Assembly: GCA_964007475.1 (NCBI GenBank)
Contig: OZ023273.1
Location: 101,784,533 to 101,848,532 of the forward strand
Direction of reading: 5' to 3'
Length of the DNA: 64,000 nt
Origin: Hybos culiciformis
Taxonomy: Eukaryota > Arthropoda > Insecta > Diptera > Hybotidae
The translations under genes were made by a program, and so were the position numbers. Every line of letters begins with the position of its first letter. Within the stretch, counting starts at the first letter, position 1. Below the pieces are notes generated by a model, which saw nothing but the letters and a program-made list of their open reading frames with translations, searched no databases and was not told where the DNA came from. This document shows positions 28,354 to 42,720 of the stretch, in pieces.

Positions 28354-28501
28354 TTTTTTATTTATTTATTTCAAATGCTTAATACAAGCGAATACAACTT
28401 AATGATAATAAAATTAAATTAAATATATGTACAATCAATTTGAATAAGGGATGTTAGAATATATACAAAGCAGCAGTATTTACTATTAAATAATGTATCA
28501 C

Positions 28502-31374
28502 TTAGTTTGAATTAATTAAAAAATTATGATAAAATTTACTTTTAAAAGAAGGACTTTCGAAAACGTATAACTGAAGAAGAAAATGGTATCGGTTATAAAT
28601 TTTGAATAGGGAGTTAAGTGGGCTATATTGACCATAATTGGTTCTGGAAAATTGAATACTAATGACATCAAAATTTCTAAGAGTTCTTGAGGGCACATTG
28701 AAAAATAGATTAGACATTAAACAGCTACTTGTCGTTTTTCCTTCGATGACTTTATGGATAAAGCTGAACGACAAATAAGCTCTTCTATTCTCCAGACTTG
28801 GGAGATTTAGAAGTTGAAGTCTGTCAGTGTATGGAGGTAAATTAAAATTATCCTGCCAATTCAGTCTCCTTAAAGCGAAACGAAGGAAATTTTTTTGAAC
28901 CGATTCCAATCTAGAGATATGAGCTGCGTAGAATGGATTCCAGACTTGGCAAGAATATTCCAAAGTGGGTCGAACAAAAGAAGAATATAAAAGTTTCATA
29001 ACATATGGGTCATTGAATTGTTTAGATTGCCTCTTGATAAAACCAAGAACACGCAGAGCCTTACTTGTAACAAAATCGATATGTTTAACAAAATTCAACT
29101 TTTCATCCAACAAAACTCCAAGATCAGTGGTCTCTACTTCTCTTGTTAAAGAAGAGGATCCAACACTGTATTGAAAATCAAAAATGTTTTTCTTTCTAAA
29201 GAATGACATTGAGTGACACTTATTAACGTTTAAATGAAGATTATTTGAGGTACACCAATTGCTAAATGATTCAACATCATTTTGCAAGTCAATGCAATCA
29301 GAATAACAAGTTATGGACTTGAATATTTTGGCATCATCTGCGTAAATAAGAACTTCAGATGACTTTAGTATATTTGGAAGATCATTTATAAATAAAATAA
29401 AGAAAATAGGACCAAGATGGCTACCTTGTGGGACACCACAATTCACCAAAAACGGTGCTGATAAGAAGTTATTAAAAGAAACCTGATAATAACGATTAGA
29501 TAAGTAATCATAAATCCAATTAACAAAAGCTGAATGAAAAATGTACAAAAATTTACAAATTAGGGTTTTGTGGCATAATTTGTCAAAGGCTTTCGAAAAA
29601 TCTGTGAAAATACAGTCGACATAATTTCCGGAAAGAAATTTACTATTACAAAAAGACGTAAAGTCTAAAAGGTTAGTGGTAGTTGACTTCCCACGAACGA
29701 AACCATGTTGTCTATCAGAAATAATAGGCTTGATGAAAAATTGTAGGTTGTCAGAAATAATTGACTCAAATAGTTTAGGCAAGGAAGATAGTCGGGCGAT
29801 GGGCCTATAATTCTGAATATGTGCTTTATTGGATTTTTTATGAAGTGGAATAATATAGGATATTTTCCAAATATTAGGGAAGCAACATGAAGAAATAGAC
29901 ATATTAAATAGAATATAAAGTGGTTCAATTAATTTATCCATACATTCCATCAAGAAAACGGTAGGAATACCATCTGGTCCTACTGTGTTTGATTTTTTTA
30001 ATTTCTGAATATGTTTGGAGATTTCATTTTTAGATATATATGAATTAAAATTTGAAAGAAAAGAATATGAGTTGACAGAGTCAACTTGAGGCGAACGCGA
30101 AGTAGGGACGGCCTCAAAAGAAGATTTGAAGAAATCAGCGAAGAGATTAGCAATAATATAGTTATTGTCACTACTGACATCATTGTAATGGAGAGTTGTT
30201 AGATATGAAGAAGAACCTTTTTTTAAGTTAACAAAGTTCCAGAATTGTTTTGGATCTAACTTGAGATTATCTTCCAGATTTAACAAATAGTTAGAATGGC
30301 AGTTAATAGAAAGCCTTCGAAAATCCTCCTTTATACACAAATATTGACCAAGTGTACATTCACTCCTATCACTACAATATGCTTTCCATAACATATTACG
30401 CTTGTTTCTGAGAGATCTCAATTCATCAGTATACCACGGCGGAGAGAAATTACGAATGCGATTAGATTTGAATGGTACGTACTCAATAAACAATTTGAAA
30501 ATAATAGAGTAGAATTCTTTAGAAGCCTGTTCCATGTTTTCAGAGTGTAAAAAACTCCAATCTAAAAGACTGAGAGAGTTATTCATTCCCACATAATCGG
30601 CTTTACTGAAATTAAAGGAATAATTGTTTTCCAGCATTAATTCATTCAAAGAATGATCAATATCTAGGCTAATAAGAAGAGAAGGATGGTGGTTTTCCTC
30701 CGGCAGCAATGAATCTGCACAATGAGTAATTAAAATAGAAGACAAATTTATAGAAAAAACGAGATCTAATTGTTTACCATTCACATTTTTAATTGAAGAA
30801 TTTTGTTCAAAATTGAGTGACAACAAATGATCAGTTAAGACGGATTCAACTGAACATGAAGAACTAGGATAAAAACTGTCGCATTCACGATCAACGAGCC
30901 AAGCAGTAGCAGACAAGTTGAAATCTCCCAAAAACAATACTCTATCCGAGTCAGAAATAATATCACTAAAAAAATAGAGTGAGTTAATCAAGCTAAGGTG
31001 TAAATTTTTCCTAGCATCACCTGTTTTAGGTGGTAAATAAACAGATAAAATATACAAACAAAAATTGTAAAGCTTAACCTTAACACATAAAATTTCTAAA
31101 TCATCAGCAGGAATCAAAACTCTCTCAGAATCAAAGCAGCCTTTCACAGCTACTGCAATTCCACCACCAACTGTGGTTGCATCACTACCCTGATGACGAT
31201 CGCGTCTGAATAGATTATATGACGGAGAAACCATATCCGAGTCAGTAAAATCGTTATTTAACCAAGTTTCCGTCAATATCAAAATATCATAGTCAGAATT
31301 ACATGTAGAAGTGAACAAACAATTTGTTTTTGTCCTAAGACCATGCACATTTTGATAAAAAACATTTAGAAGCC

Positions 31375-31378
<4 letters not shown>
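28502..31378 (-). CDS. LINE A ORF2: APE endonuclease and reverse transcriptase
   Basis: The uninterrupted frame of 958 codons drives target-primed reverse transcription. The endonuclease occupies roughly residues 1-240, with N10 (FYQN), E37 (TETW), D152/N154 (GDFN) and H230-H231 in ENHHP where most relatives have SDH. The RT domain runs from about 455 to 745 with GPDGIP (467-472), NYRPIA (523), FTDFSKAFD (591), GVPQGSHLGP (648) and YADD (679). A C-terminal region (VRPTLEYSCQVW, later NYGQYSPLN) follows. The frame has no ATG before residue 49, which lies after two catalytic positions. It begins as TTG AGG overlapping the ORF1 stop TGA (31375-31377), so translation is probably by coupled re-initiation. 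The frame is intact, suggesting recent activity. Confidence 0.88.
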
Positions 31379-33834
<2,456 letters not shown>

Positions 33835-34083
33835 AATTAAAAATCTAATATTCTTCGTTCTTGTTTTAACAGTGTTATTTGTGTTAAAATTATTGGCATT
33901 AAAAAATAAAAACTTAAATCAGAAATAAATTTTTGCAAGACACAATCTTTTAATAACAATAATCTGCCTAAAAATATGCCATTAAAATAATATATTCAAT
34001 AAAAAACTATAAATCAATCAATCCGATGTCAACAGATGCAAAAAAAAATAATAAATAAAAAATAATAATAAACAATAGCTTCT

Positions 34084-34398
34084 GATAACAATAATCAAGG
34101 TGAAGCAATTAAATTAATTTGGCGGGCTGGACCCGATAATATAGCTGGAACTCTCCAAAAACAAATTTGAAATGAAAATTTGAAATGAAAATAAGTGCAG
34201 AGTGGAGGAAAAATAAACATTTATTACAGCAAGTGCACGTAACTTTTGAATAAATGAGTTAAAGCCTTGTATACTTATGATGATAATCCAACCATAAACT
34301 CAGCACAAACAATCAATGCCCTAGTGAACATCCACAATGTCAGTGAAGGTTCCCAATTGCACCAGGTCTTCAAAAAATCACCAACTCAAAGAATTTAA
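34084..34398 (+). other. Unidentified coding-like segments between LINE A and LINE B ORF2
   Basis: Two short plus-strand frames look more protein-like than the AT-rich flanks. The frame at 34084-34170 reads EAIKLIWRAGPDNIAG and ends in TGA. The frame at 34261-34398 reads YDDNPTINSAQTINALVNI, then SEGSQLHQVFKKSPTQRI, and ends in TAA. Both recur 2713 bp downstream in the duplicate; there the first reads GLDN instead of GPDN. They could be the end of LINE B ORF1 or host exon fragments. I do not recognise them. Confidence 0.35.
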
Positions 34399-34491
34399 TT
34401 TAACTATTGTAATAACTTATAAAAAAAAAAAATTTAATTTAAATAAAATTAATTCGAGTAGAAAAAAATAATGTTCAAAGAATAAGAGAAA

Positions 34492-35450
34492 ATGAACAAA
34501 GGTTTTTTCGGCCCATCTCCCATTTCCATAAATAATAATCTTGTTCCGGTTCAAGTAGTAAATGAACCCCAGCATATCTCCATTTACTACCAAAATGTCA
34601 GAGGTCTGCGCACCAAGACGAAAAATATACGTCTTAATTCATCTACCCTCGATCTTGATTTATATATCCTGACTGAAACATGGCTAACCTCTTCTATCTC
34701 TAATTTAGAAATTTTTGACTCAACATATTCTGTCTTTAGGAACGATCGATATGCTATGTCTCACACAGAGCCAAATAGCGGGAGAGTGCCTAGGGGAGGG
34801 GGTGTTTTAGTTGCTATAAAGAATTCTTTTCACGCAACAGAAATTGCTTTCTCGAGCCATGACCCATTAGAAATAGTTGGAATTAGTGTAAAAGGGTCTT
34901 CTGGTAATATATTTATAATAAATTGTTATATTCCTCCAGGTCGAAATATTGATCTATATCAGAAATTTGTAACAATTATTGAATCCTTTTCTGCAAACTT
35001 AGAACCCTCTGATGAACTCTTTATTTTTGGCGATTTTAATCTCTCCAACATTAACTGGATTCATCATGATGAAGATAATTTCTTAATCCCTTCTGGAGAT
35101 CTTAATGAACTTGAATCGATATTTATTGATTCACTAAACTCATGCTTTCTTCAGCAAATCTCTTCCATAAAAAATCACCAGGATAAACAACTTGATCTCG
35201 TTTTTATTTCTAACTGGGACAATATTATTCCGATAGAAAGTTCCTGCCCATTAGTTGATATAGACTCTTATCATCCCCCTCTTAGTTTTTCCTTATGCAT
35301 TAATACCCCCTCCTGTCCAAAAAATTTGACTTGCTCTATGCATTTTAATTTTAATAAAACTAACTTCAATGGACTAAACGAATTTTATAGTAATATTGAC
35401 TTCTCTCTATTATTTCTTGATAATAATATTGAGCAAATATCGTATAACTG

Positions 35451-35485
<35 letters not shown>

Positions 35486-35532
35486 ACTACTGCTGTTGTT
35501 GTTGTTGTTGTTGCTACTGGTATTGTTGTTAA
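34492..35532 (+). pseudogene. LINE B ORF2, truncated duplicate (endonuclease only)
   Basis: The first 317 residues are the same as those of the full ORF2 at 37205: N35, E62 (TETW), D181/N183 (GDFN) and H261 of the APE endonuclease are all present. At 35443 the frame runs across the duplication junction into CTG repeats. It ends in about 25 residues that are nearly all Cys before a stop. The RT domain is missing, so this is a by-product of the duplication. Confidence 0.88.
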
Positions 35533-36547
35533 CGTTGTTATTGCTGTTCGTGCTGTTGTTGTTAACGCTTTTGTTGCTCTTCGTGTTGTTGTTGTTAACG
35601 TTCTCATTGCTGTTCGTGTTGTTGTTGCTGTTGTTGATATTTTTGTTAATGATGCTGCTGCTGTTGGACCGTAGCTGTTGTTTCTGATTATATTGCTGTT
35701 TGTGTTGTTGTTGGTGTTTGTGTTTATGTTGTTGGTCATTATGCAACTGATCATATTTGTCAAGTTCATCTCTAAGGCTAGTTGAGAATTCATTACCATC
35801 GTCGTCTCCGACGATTACGTCCGATAAGCAATGTAAAATATTATTACAATTTGTCAGTGCAGTATTATTAATTACCGTGTTCAGTTTTGTCGAAACATCT
35901 GAAAGATTTTCAACACATTTTTGCAGTGGGTCAAATTTATTCGATATACTGGATGAAAGTGAGGATATAAGATTACCCTGCGTCAATTCGAAACAATTAA
36001 AGTCGGACAAACGGACTGCAGTATCAAATAAATTAGAACATTTTTCATTATTATCTGAAATTGATTTTTTAATAAATAAAAAGTTATTATCAGCATCATC
36101 TAATTTATTATTAATATTATTGTCAACGCTGTTAATTTTTTTGACTAGCTCCTGAGTAAGGTCATTTTTTGATTTAAGTTTGTCAGCAATAGATTCGACT
36201 TTGGTCACGAGCTCGTCAATGGTAATTTCATAAGCCTCTCCTCTTTTTAAATAGTTGTTAAGAGCGGAAAAGTTAGATTCAATGGAGTTTGATATGTTTT
36301 CGAAGCTATTAGAGATTGCTTTTAGGTGTCTAGTTAGTTCTTTATTTCGAAAGTCTAAAAAATTTGTATTTAATTCCATGCAATTGTCACAAATAAAAAG
36401 AAAATTTTGATTTATTTCATCAAAGTGTCTAGTTGCATGCCTCCCTATCCCTGAACAACTCAAATGATAGCGTCTTCCGCATATACCATTACACTCAACT
36501 AAATTTTCCGATGTTAATTCCTTACAATTTGGTGCGCAACAATTCAT
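35448..36547 (-). pseudogene. LINE A ORF1, truncated duplicate
   Basis: This has the same N-terminus as the ORF1 that starts at 33834: PHD finger, helical region and Gln/His stretch. It is followed by only the beginning of the Asn/Ser-rich tract. At 35448 the frame crosses into antisense LINE B sequence and soon stops. The C-terminal nucleic-acid-binding part is missing. Confidence 0.88.
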
Positions 36548-37204
36548 AATTAAAAATCTAATATTCTTCGTTCTTGTTTTAACAGTGTTATTTGTGTTAA
36601 AATTATTGGCATTAAAAAATAAAAACTTAAATCAGAAATAAATTTTTGCAAGACACAATCTTTTAATAACAATAATCTGCCTAAAAATATGCCATTAAAA
36701 TAATATATTCAATAAAAAACTATAAATCAATCAATCCGATGTCAACAGATGCAAAAAAAAATAATAAATAAAAAATAATAATAAACAATAGCTTCTGATA
36801 ACAATAATCAAGGTGAAGCAATTAAATTAATTTGGCGGGCTGGACTCGATAATATAGCTGGAACTCTCCAAAAACAAATTTGAAATGAAAATTTGAAATG
36901 AAAATAAGTGCAGAGTGGAGGAAAAATAAACATTTATTACAGCAAGTGCACGTAACTTTTGAATAAATGAGTTAAAGCCTTGTATACTTATGATGATAAT
37001 CCAACCATAAACTCAGCACAAACAATCAATGCCCTAGTGAACATCCACAATGTCAGTGAAGGTTCCCAATTGCACCAGGTCTTCAAAAAATCACCAACTC
37101 AAAGAATTTAATTTAACTATTGTAATAACTTATAAAAAAAAAAAATTTAATTTAAATAAAATTAATTCGAGTAGAAAAAAATAATGTTCAAAGAATAAGA
37201 GAAA

Positions 37205-40168
37205 ATGAACAAAGGTTTTTTCGGCCCATCTCCCATTTCCATAAATAATAATCTTGTTCCGGTTCAAGTAGTAAATGAACCCCAGCATATCTCCATTTAC
37301 TACCAAAATGTCAGAGGTCTGCGCACCAAGACGAAAAATATACGTCTTAATTCATCTACCCTCGATCTTGATTTATATATCCTGACTGAAACATGGCTAA
37401 CCTCTTCTATCTCTAATTTAGAAATTTTTGACTCAACATATTCTGTCTTTAGGAACGATCGATATGCTATGTCTCACACAGAGCCAAATAGCGGGAGAGT
37501 GCCTAGGGGAGGGGGTGTTTTAGTTGCTATAAAGAATTCTTTTCACGCAACAGAAATTGCTTTCTCGAGCCATGACCCATTAGAAATAGTTGGAATTAGT
37601 GTAAAAGGGTCTTCTGGTAATATATTTATAATAAATTGTTATATTCCTCCAGGTCGAAATATTGATCTATATCAGAAATTTGTAACAATTATTGAATCCT
37701 TTTCTGCAAACTTAGAACCCTCTGATGAACTCTTTATTTTTGGCGATTTTAATCTCTCCAACATTAACTGGATTCATCATGATGAAGATAATTTCTTAAT
37801 CCCTTCTGGAGATCTTAATGAACTTGAATCGATATTTATTGATTCACTAAACTCATGCTTTCTTCAGCAAATCTCTTCCATAAAAAATCACCAGGATAAA
37901 CAACTTGATCTCGTTTTTATTTCTAACTGGGACAATATTATTCCGATAGAAAGTTCCTGCCCATTAGTTGATATAGACTCTTATCATCCCCCTCTTAGTT
38001 TTTCCTTATGCATTAATACCCCCTCCTGTCCAAAAAATTTGACTTGCTCTATGCATTTTAATTTTAATAAAACTAACTTCAATGGACTAAACGAATTTTA
38101 TAGTAATATTGACTTCTCTCTATTATTTCTTGATAATAATATTGAGCAAATATCGTTAAAATTTTATGAAATCTTAGTAGAAGGTTTTAATATTTTCACT
38201 CCTTTGGAACGAGACAAAGACTGCAATTCCAGTCCGCCTTGGTTTACCCGTGACTTAAAGACATTAAGAAACAGAAAAAACAAGGTATGGCGCAAGTACC
38301 TTAAATCAAAAACTGACAGTGACTACAGTAACTTCATAATTTTATTTAATAACTTTAAAGAACTTTTAAATCAGTCACATGATCGTTATATTTCAGACAT
38401 GTCTGTAAAATTGAAATCCAATCCTAAATCTTTCTGGAAATTTGTGAATTCAAGAAGAAAATCAGACCAATACCCTTCATTTATGAAATTCTTTAATTCT
38501 TCGAGTGGTGATTCAGGTACAATATGTGAGTTTTTTCGAAACTTCTTTTCTAAATCGTACCCGGACACCGCATTTAATGCTCTGGATTCTAATTTCACCC
38601 ATTTGAATAACTGTATTAAAACAACCTTCTCCAATCTTTATTTTGACGACGGCCTGGTAAAAAAATATCTGAACCGTCTTGGATATAATGCTTCTCCAGG
38701 TCCAGACGGTGTTCCAGAAATTATCTTAAAAAATTGTTCTGATGTTCTTGCTCTCCCATTATCCTGCCTCTTCAACCTTTCCTTGTCCTTAGGTATTTTT
38801 CCATCCATCTGGAAAAAGGCATTTATCAGACCCACCCATAAAGCTAATGCTAGAAATGATGTCTCTAATTACCGTCCTATCGCAAAACTTTCCTCAATCC
38901 CAAAACTGTTTGAACTCATAATCTTTGACGAAATTTATCCTCATTGCACAAAATTTCTTGTTGATAACCAACACGGTTTTATGAAGCATAAATCGACCAC
39001 AACAAACTTAGTTGAATGTACTTCCAAATTTCTAGCTAACATGGAGGAAGGTTTTCAAACAGACGTCGTCTATACTGACTTAAGTAAAGCTTTTGACATC
39101 TTACCACATAGCGTAATTCTTCTTAAATTGAAAGCTTACGGCTTCCCTGAATATTTTCTCAACTGGATACAGTCTTACCTCTCGGGAAGAAGTTACAATG
39201 TCACTTTCAGAGGCGTTACATCATCCCCGATTTCAGCAAACTCCGGAGTTCCCCAAGGTAGTCACTTAGGCCCATTACTTTTTATCATTTCTGTAAATGA
39301 CGTCATTTCCGTTCTAAACCATTGTGAAGTGCAGATATATGCAGATGATATGAAATTTTTCAAAAAAATTGTGACTGAATCTGACAGCTCTCTGCTTCAA
39401 CATGACCTAGACAACTTCTATAATTGGTGTCATGTTAATAATCTTAAGCTTAATATTGGAAAATGCCAATTTGTGACTTATTCCCGTCGAGTAAATAGAA
39501 TTCAAACATCTTACTCTTTTAACAACGAACCTTTGGAAAGAGTTGAATCAATCAAAGATCTCGGCATTTACTTTGATGAAAAACTTTCTTTTAAAAATCA
39601 TTACACCTATATCATAAACAAGGCCAATTCATTGTTGGGTTTCGTTAAACGTTGGTCCAAAGATTTTCCAGATCCCTATACTTCAAAAGCTCTATTTATG
39701 ACTTTGGTCCGACCCAATTTGGAATATGCCAGCCAAGTCTGGTCTCCGTTCTATCAAGTTCACATTGATAGAATTGAATCCATTCAGAAAAAATTTCTGA
39801 GATTTGCTTTACGTAACTTACCTTGGTCTGACCCACTTGTTCTTCCATCTTATCACAACAGACTTAATTTGATTAATTTGACTTCATTGGAAAAAAGGCG
39901 AGAGGTGGCTGATCTCATTTTCCTAATTGAAATTATTAACAATAATATAGTATCCAAATATATTTCCAATAAAATTCATTTTACTACTAATTTCAGATTG
40001 CGCTCCCCAAATCTCTTTGTTACTTTTCCCCATAGAACTAATTATTGTAAATTTGAACCTGTCAATCGAATGTTGATTTTGGGTAATAGATACAAAGATT
40101 TCATTGACCTTTCCTTATCAAAACATATTCAAAAAACTCGATTATTTAACCGTATTGACTTTCGCTAA
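37205..40168 (+). CDS. LINE B ORF2: APE endonuclease and reverse transcriptase
   Basis: The uninterrupted frame of 987 codons starts at ATG. The endonuclease is at about residues 28-275, with YYQN (N35), TETW (E62), GDFNLS (D181, N183) and DSYHPP (H261, in place of the common SDH). The RT domain includes SPGPDGVPE, NYRPIAKL, YTDLSKAFD (623-631), GVPQGSHLGP (681) and YADD (712-715). The C-terminus has VRPNLEYASQVW. It is related to, but clearly different from, the LINE A ORF2. It follows the second copy of the 2713 bp duplication, so its upstream leader is also present before 34492. All catalytic motifs are present, although the companion ORF1 is broken. Confidence 0.88.
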   Translation: MNKGFFGPSPISINNNLVPVQVVNEPQHISIYYQNVRGLRTKTKNIRLNSSTLDLDLYILTETWLTSSISNLEIFDSTYSVFRNDRYAMSHTEPNSGRVPRGGGVLVAIKNSFHATEIAFSSHDPLEIVGISVKGSSGNIFIINCYIPPGRNIDLYQKFVTIIESFSANLEPSDELFIFGDFNLSNINWIHHDEDNFLIPSGDLNELESIFIDSLNSCFLQQISSIKNHQDKQLDLVFISNWDNIIPIESSCPLVDIDSYHPPLSFSLCINTPSCPKNLTCSMHFNFNKTNFNGLNEFYSNIDFSLLFLDNNIEQISLKFYEILVEGFNIFTPLERDKDCNSSPPWFTRDLKTLRNRKNKVWRKYLKSKTDSDYSNFIILFNNFKELLNQSHDRYISDMSVKLKSNPKSFWKFVNSRRKSDQYPSFMKFFNSSSGDSGTICEFFRNFFSKSYPDTAFNALDSNFTHLNNCIKTTFSNLYFDDGLVKKYLNRLGYNASPGPDGVPEIILKNCSDVLALPLSCLFNLSLSLGIFPSIWKKAFIRPTHKANARNDVSNYRPIAKLSSIPKLFELIIFDEIYPHCTKFLVDNQHGFMKHKSTTTNLVECTSKFLANMEEGFQTDVVYTDLSKAFDILPHSVILLKLKAYGFPEYFLNWIQSYLSGRSYNVTFRGVTSSPISANSGVPQGSHLGPLLFIISVNDVISVLNHCEVQIYADDMKFFKKIVTESDSSLLQHDLDNFYNWCHVNNLKLNIGKCQFVTYSRRVNRIQTSYSFNNEPLERVESIKDLGIYFDEKLSFKNHYTYIINKANSLLGFVKRWSKDFPDPYTSKALFMTLVRPNLEYASQVWSPFYQVHIDRIESIQKKFLRFALRNLPWSDPLVLPSYHNRLNLINLTSLEKRREVADLIFLIEIINNNIVSKYISNKIHFTTNFRLRSPNLFVTFPHRTNYCKFEPVNRMLILGNRYKDFIDLSLSKHIQKTRLFNRIDFR

Positions 40169-40388
40169 AAATATTTTATTTCTTACGAATAGAATTATGT
40201 TATGTAATTTAATTTTTTGCTAAGATGATCATTTTTTGTTTTTTATTATAATAATAATAAATAATTAATTATGTAAGTAAATTTTTGCTTTGATAATGTA
40301 TATTTTTTGTAAACTGTAGATTTAAGCTTTTTTGTAAACTGTTTGTATTAAACAGATATGAAATAAATAAATAAATAAATAAATAAAC
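40169..40388 (+). other. LINE B 3' UTR and tail
   Basis: AT-rich, ending in ttgtattaaacagatatg and then a run of AAATA/TAAA repeats. LINE A has nearly the same end (ttgtattaagcatttg then AAATAAATAAATAAA), so the two families share a 3' terminal motif. Confidence 0.75.
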
Positions 40389-40747
40389 AATGTCAATGTT
40401 TAATCGCAAAATTCTCTAAAAGTAAGATTATTTGCCAACATTTTTTTTTGTATTTCATTTGTTGTAAAAACGCTTCGAATAAAACGATGCATTAAATTTT
40501 GGAATCCTAGTAACTGACAATTAATTCCAGTTTCCATGACTCTAAACCGTGACTCGAAACGAAAAGAAAAATTACTATTGTTACTGAATAATAAGAAGAG
40601 GTAATATTATTAAAGCAGACGTTAAAAAGTTTTATAAATTAACTTCAAAGAAAAAAGACAATTATTTTCACTATTTTAATTTTATTAAAAAAAAATATTT
40701 ACAGATTTATGTATAAAATAAACATTAAATTCAAGAATAAGTAAAAC

Positions 40748-40963
40748 GATAGATTAAGAATACAGAAAGATTGGAAGCTTCATACAACATTTTTTCAGTC
40801 GTTTTTGGTATTTTTATGTGAAGGTGTTAGTTTAACTAAATAAAATTCTTTTCATATATTGATAATTATCACGTATTTTATTTTGTTTTACTAACACATT
40901 CACATAAAAATACCAAAAATAATGTTGTATGAAGCTTCCCATCTTTCTGTATTCTTAATCTAT
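40748..40963. repeat. Inverted repeat, arms 83 and 73 bp
   Basis: The left arm 40748-40830 (starting gatagattaagaatacagaa) pairs with the right arm 40891-40963 (ending ttctgtattcttaatctat). Pairing is almost complete apart from a small insertion in the left arm. The loop is about 60 bp. This is typical of a MITE or foldback element. Confidence 0.85.
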
Positions 40964-41565
40964 GGTAAAACTAAGTAAAAAATGTAACATTATAAAGAAG
41001 AATTTCATGTATTCTTCTCTGAAACTGCCCTTTGGATTTCCGGAACTTTTTAAAAGCTTTTTTCTTGTTTTCTTGGTATTTTTGGTCATATTGGGGTTAA
41101 TTTGCTTTATAGACTTCTTTCTTTATCTTTTCTCATCTCAATTTTTGCCATTCTTCTATAAAAATAAAAAAAATTAATGTACTACGAAATACAAATCGTG
41201 ACTCGTAACCAAATTTTCATTTTAGTTTTTTGTAATAATAGTTTTTTGTAATAACAAAAAGTTTTTTAACTTAGCTTTAAATTTTATTTCTTGAATTTTT
41301 TCAAAATTTCGCTTACAAACAAAACTTTTTTTTTTCCGTGACTCGAAACGAAATAAATTTGATATAAGGTTTTTGACGAAAAATCGTCTGCTGAGAAATG
41401 AAACAACGTATGATATTTATACGTCGTTATTAGATAATAGCACCATTCGATTCCTCGTACTCGATTTTATAAGTACAACTATTTTGCAATATTCTTAATG
41501 TTGATTAAAATGTGTTTTTTAGGGCATTCCGAAATAATTTATACGGGCATAATTTATACGAGAAA

Positions 41566-41682
41566 AACGACATTGTTCATACGACAATAATGTCGTTTGA
41601 AAGCGCCATTATTTACACAAAAAAAAAAACGACATTATTCATACGATAAATAATGTCGTTTTTTTTGTATAAATAATGTCGC
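41566..41682. repeat. Pair of stem-loops built on cgacattatt / aataatgtcg
   Basis: One hairpin is at about 41566-41596 (aacgacattg ... caataatgtcgtt). A second has arms of about 36 bp (41604-41640 and 41646-41682) around the centre catacg. The same 10 bp word is used at least five times in alternating directions. Confidence 0.75.
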
Positions 41683-41714
41683 TTTTAAAACGGGATCAGG
41701 GGTACATCTCTTCA

Positions 41715-42720
41715 ACTTTTTCATAGCTTCTTGTCCAATCGGGTACATACTGTAGTATTAGGCGATATCATTATTAGTTTCACAGAGAATTAGTAGGTTC
41801 CCCAGGGAAGTGTTCTGGGACCTTTACTATTAACGATATGGTCAATCCACCGTTAAGAGGTGAATTATTCCAATTTGCCGACGATACTTCTCTTTTTTAC
41901 CCTGCGACTAACTCAGTTGATCTAAAATGTACTATTGAGGCTGACCTTGCTGTATTGTTACGTTTTTTTACAATTAATAAATTAGATTTAAATTTAAATG
42001 TCTCGAAAACAGTTTTCGTAATATTTCGAACACTTAATAAAATAATCACTCCAATTTCTCTCTCTATCAATGGAGAAACTGTTGTTAAATCAACTAGTAT
42101 TAAATATTTGGGTAATAATCATCTCAAATGGAATAATCATATTGATCACCTAAAAAAAAAATTATTACCTGGTCTAGGGATATTATATAAACTCGGCAAT
42201 CGTCTCAACACTTATACTAAGCAACTTTTATACTATTCATTTATTCACAGTCACATTTCTGGCTTGACCCTTATTTGGGCAAGCGCTGGAAACAGCATAG
42301 TTCAGCCCATCCAACGCATTCAGAATAAAGCCCTTAAATTAGTTTTCAACTTGAACACACTTTTGCCCTCAACTGATTTATATAGATTTGTAAAAATTCT
42401 TCCTATCAAAAGTATTCACTTACTTCAAATTTTAGTATTTATCCATAAAAACCTGAATTCTATTGGATATCATACCTTAATATTTCAAAACCAATCTAAT
42501 AATTTTGGTACTCGCTCAAGTAACCAATTATTATTGGTGAGACGAATTAGACTTGAAGTATCAAGGCTAAAAAATAACTTATTTTGGTACCAGCCTATAT
42601 AATACTCTTCCTCAACAATTAAAACTTTCTAATTCAATTTCTCAGTTCAAATCTGGAGTTGCACAGTGGATCGTCGACAACTACCCCCCTAAACGGTATA
42701 ACCAGTTTAAATCAGTGTAA
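41715..42720 (+). pseudogene. LINE fragment E: reverse transcriptase end and C-terminus
   Basis: It begins in the middle of an RT domain (HSFLSNRVHTVVLGD, then VPQGSVLGP), with stops before and after that motif. It continues in the frame 41838-42602 as FADDTSLFYP, the RT active-site motif, then the thumb and C-terminal region (SINGETVVKSTSIKYLG, ILPIKSIHLLQILVF). A frameshift near 42595 moves the reading frame. The protein then ends as LYNTLPQQLK ... YNQFKSV with TAA at 42718-42720. It is very likely the missing 3' half of the element whose 5' half ends near 26274: same strand, complementary parts. About 120 residues around RT motif A are lost. Confidence 0.78.

Larger units (their letters stand above)
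40389..41714. other. Unclassified DNA between LINE B and LINE fragment E
   Basis: Mostly non-coding. It holds two hairpin structures and three copies of the word gtgactcg (about 40549, 41204 and 41338). The frame at 40962-41177 (71 aa, Phe/Leu-rich) starts inside a hairpin arm and is not convincing. Confidence 0.45.

Noticed and set aside
29665..30183. Minus-strand frames of 61-87 codons inside LINE A ORF2
   Set aside because: They are out-of-frame shadows of the 958-codon ORF2.
37047..40398. acaatgtca-g/a-tg near 37048 and 40386 as a target duplication of LINE B
   Set aside because: The match is short and imperfect, and the left copy lies within the duplicated spacer where the true 5' end is unknown.
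40962..41177. 71-codon plus-strand frame, Phe/Leu-rich
   Set aside because: It starts within a hairpin arm and has no recognised domain or signal of conservation.
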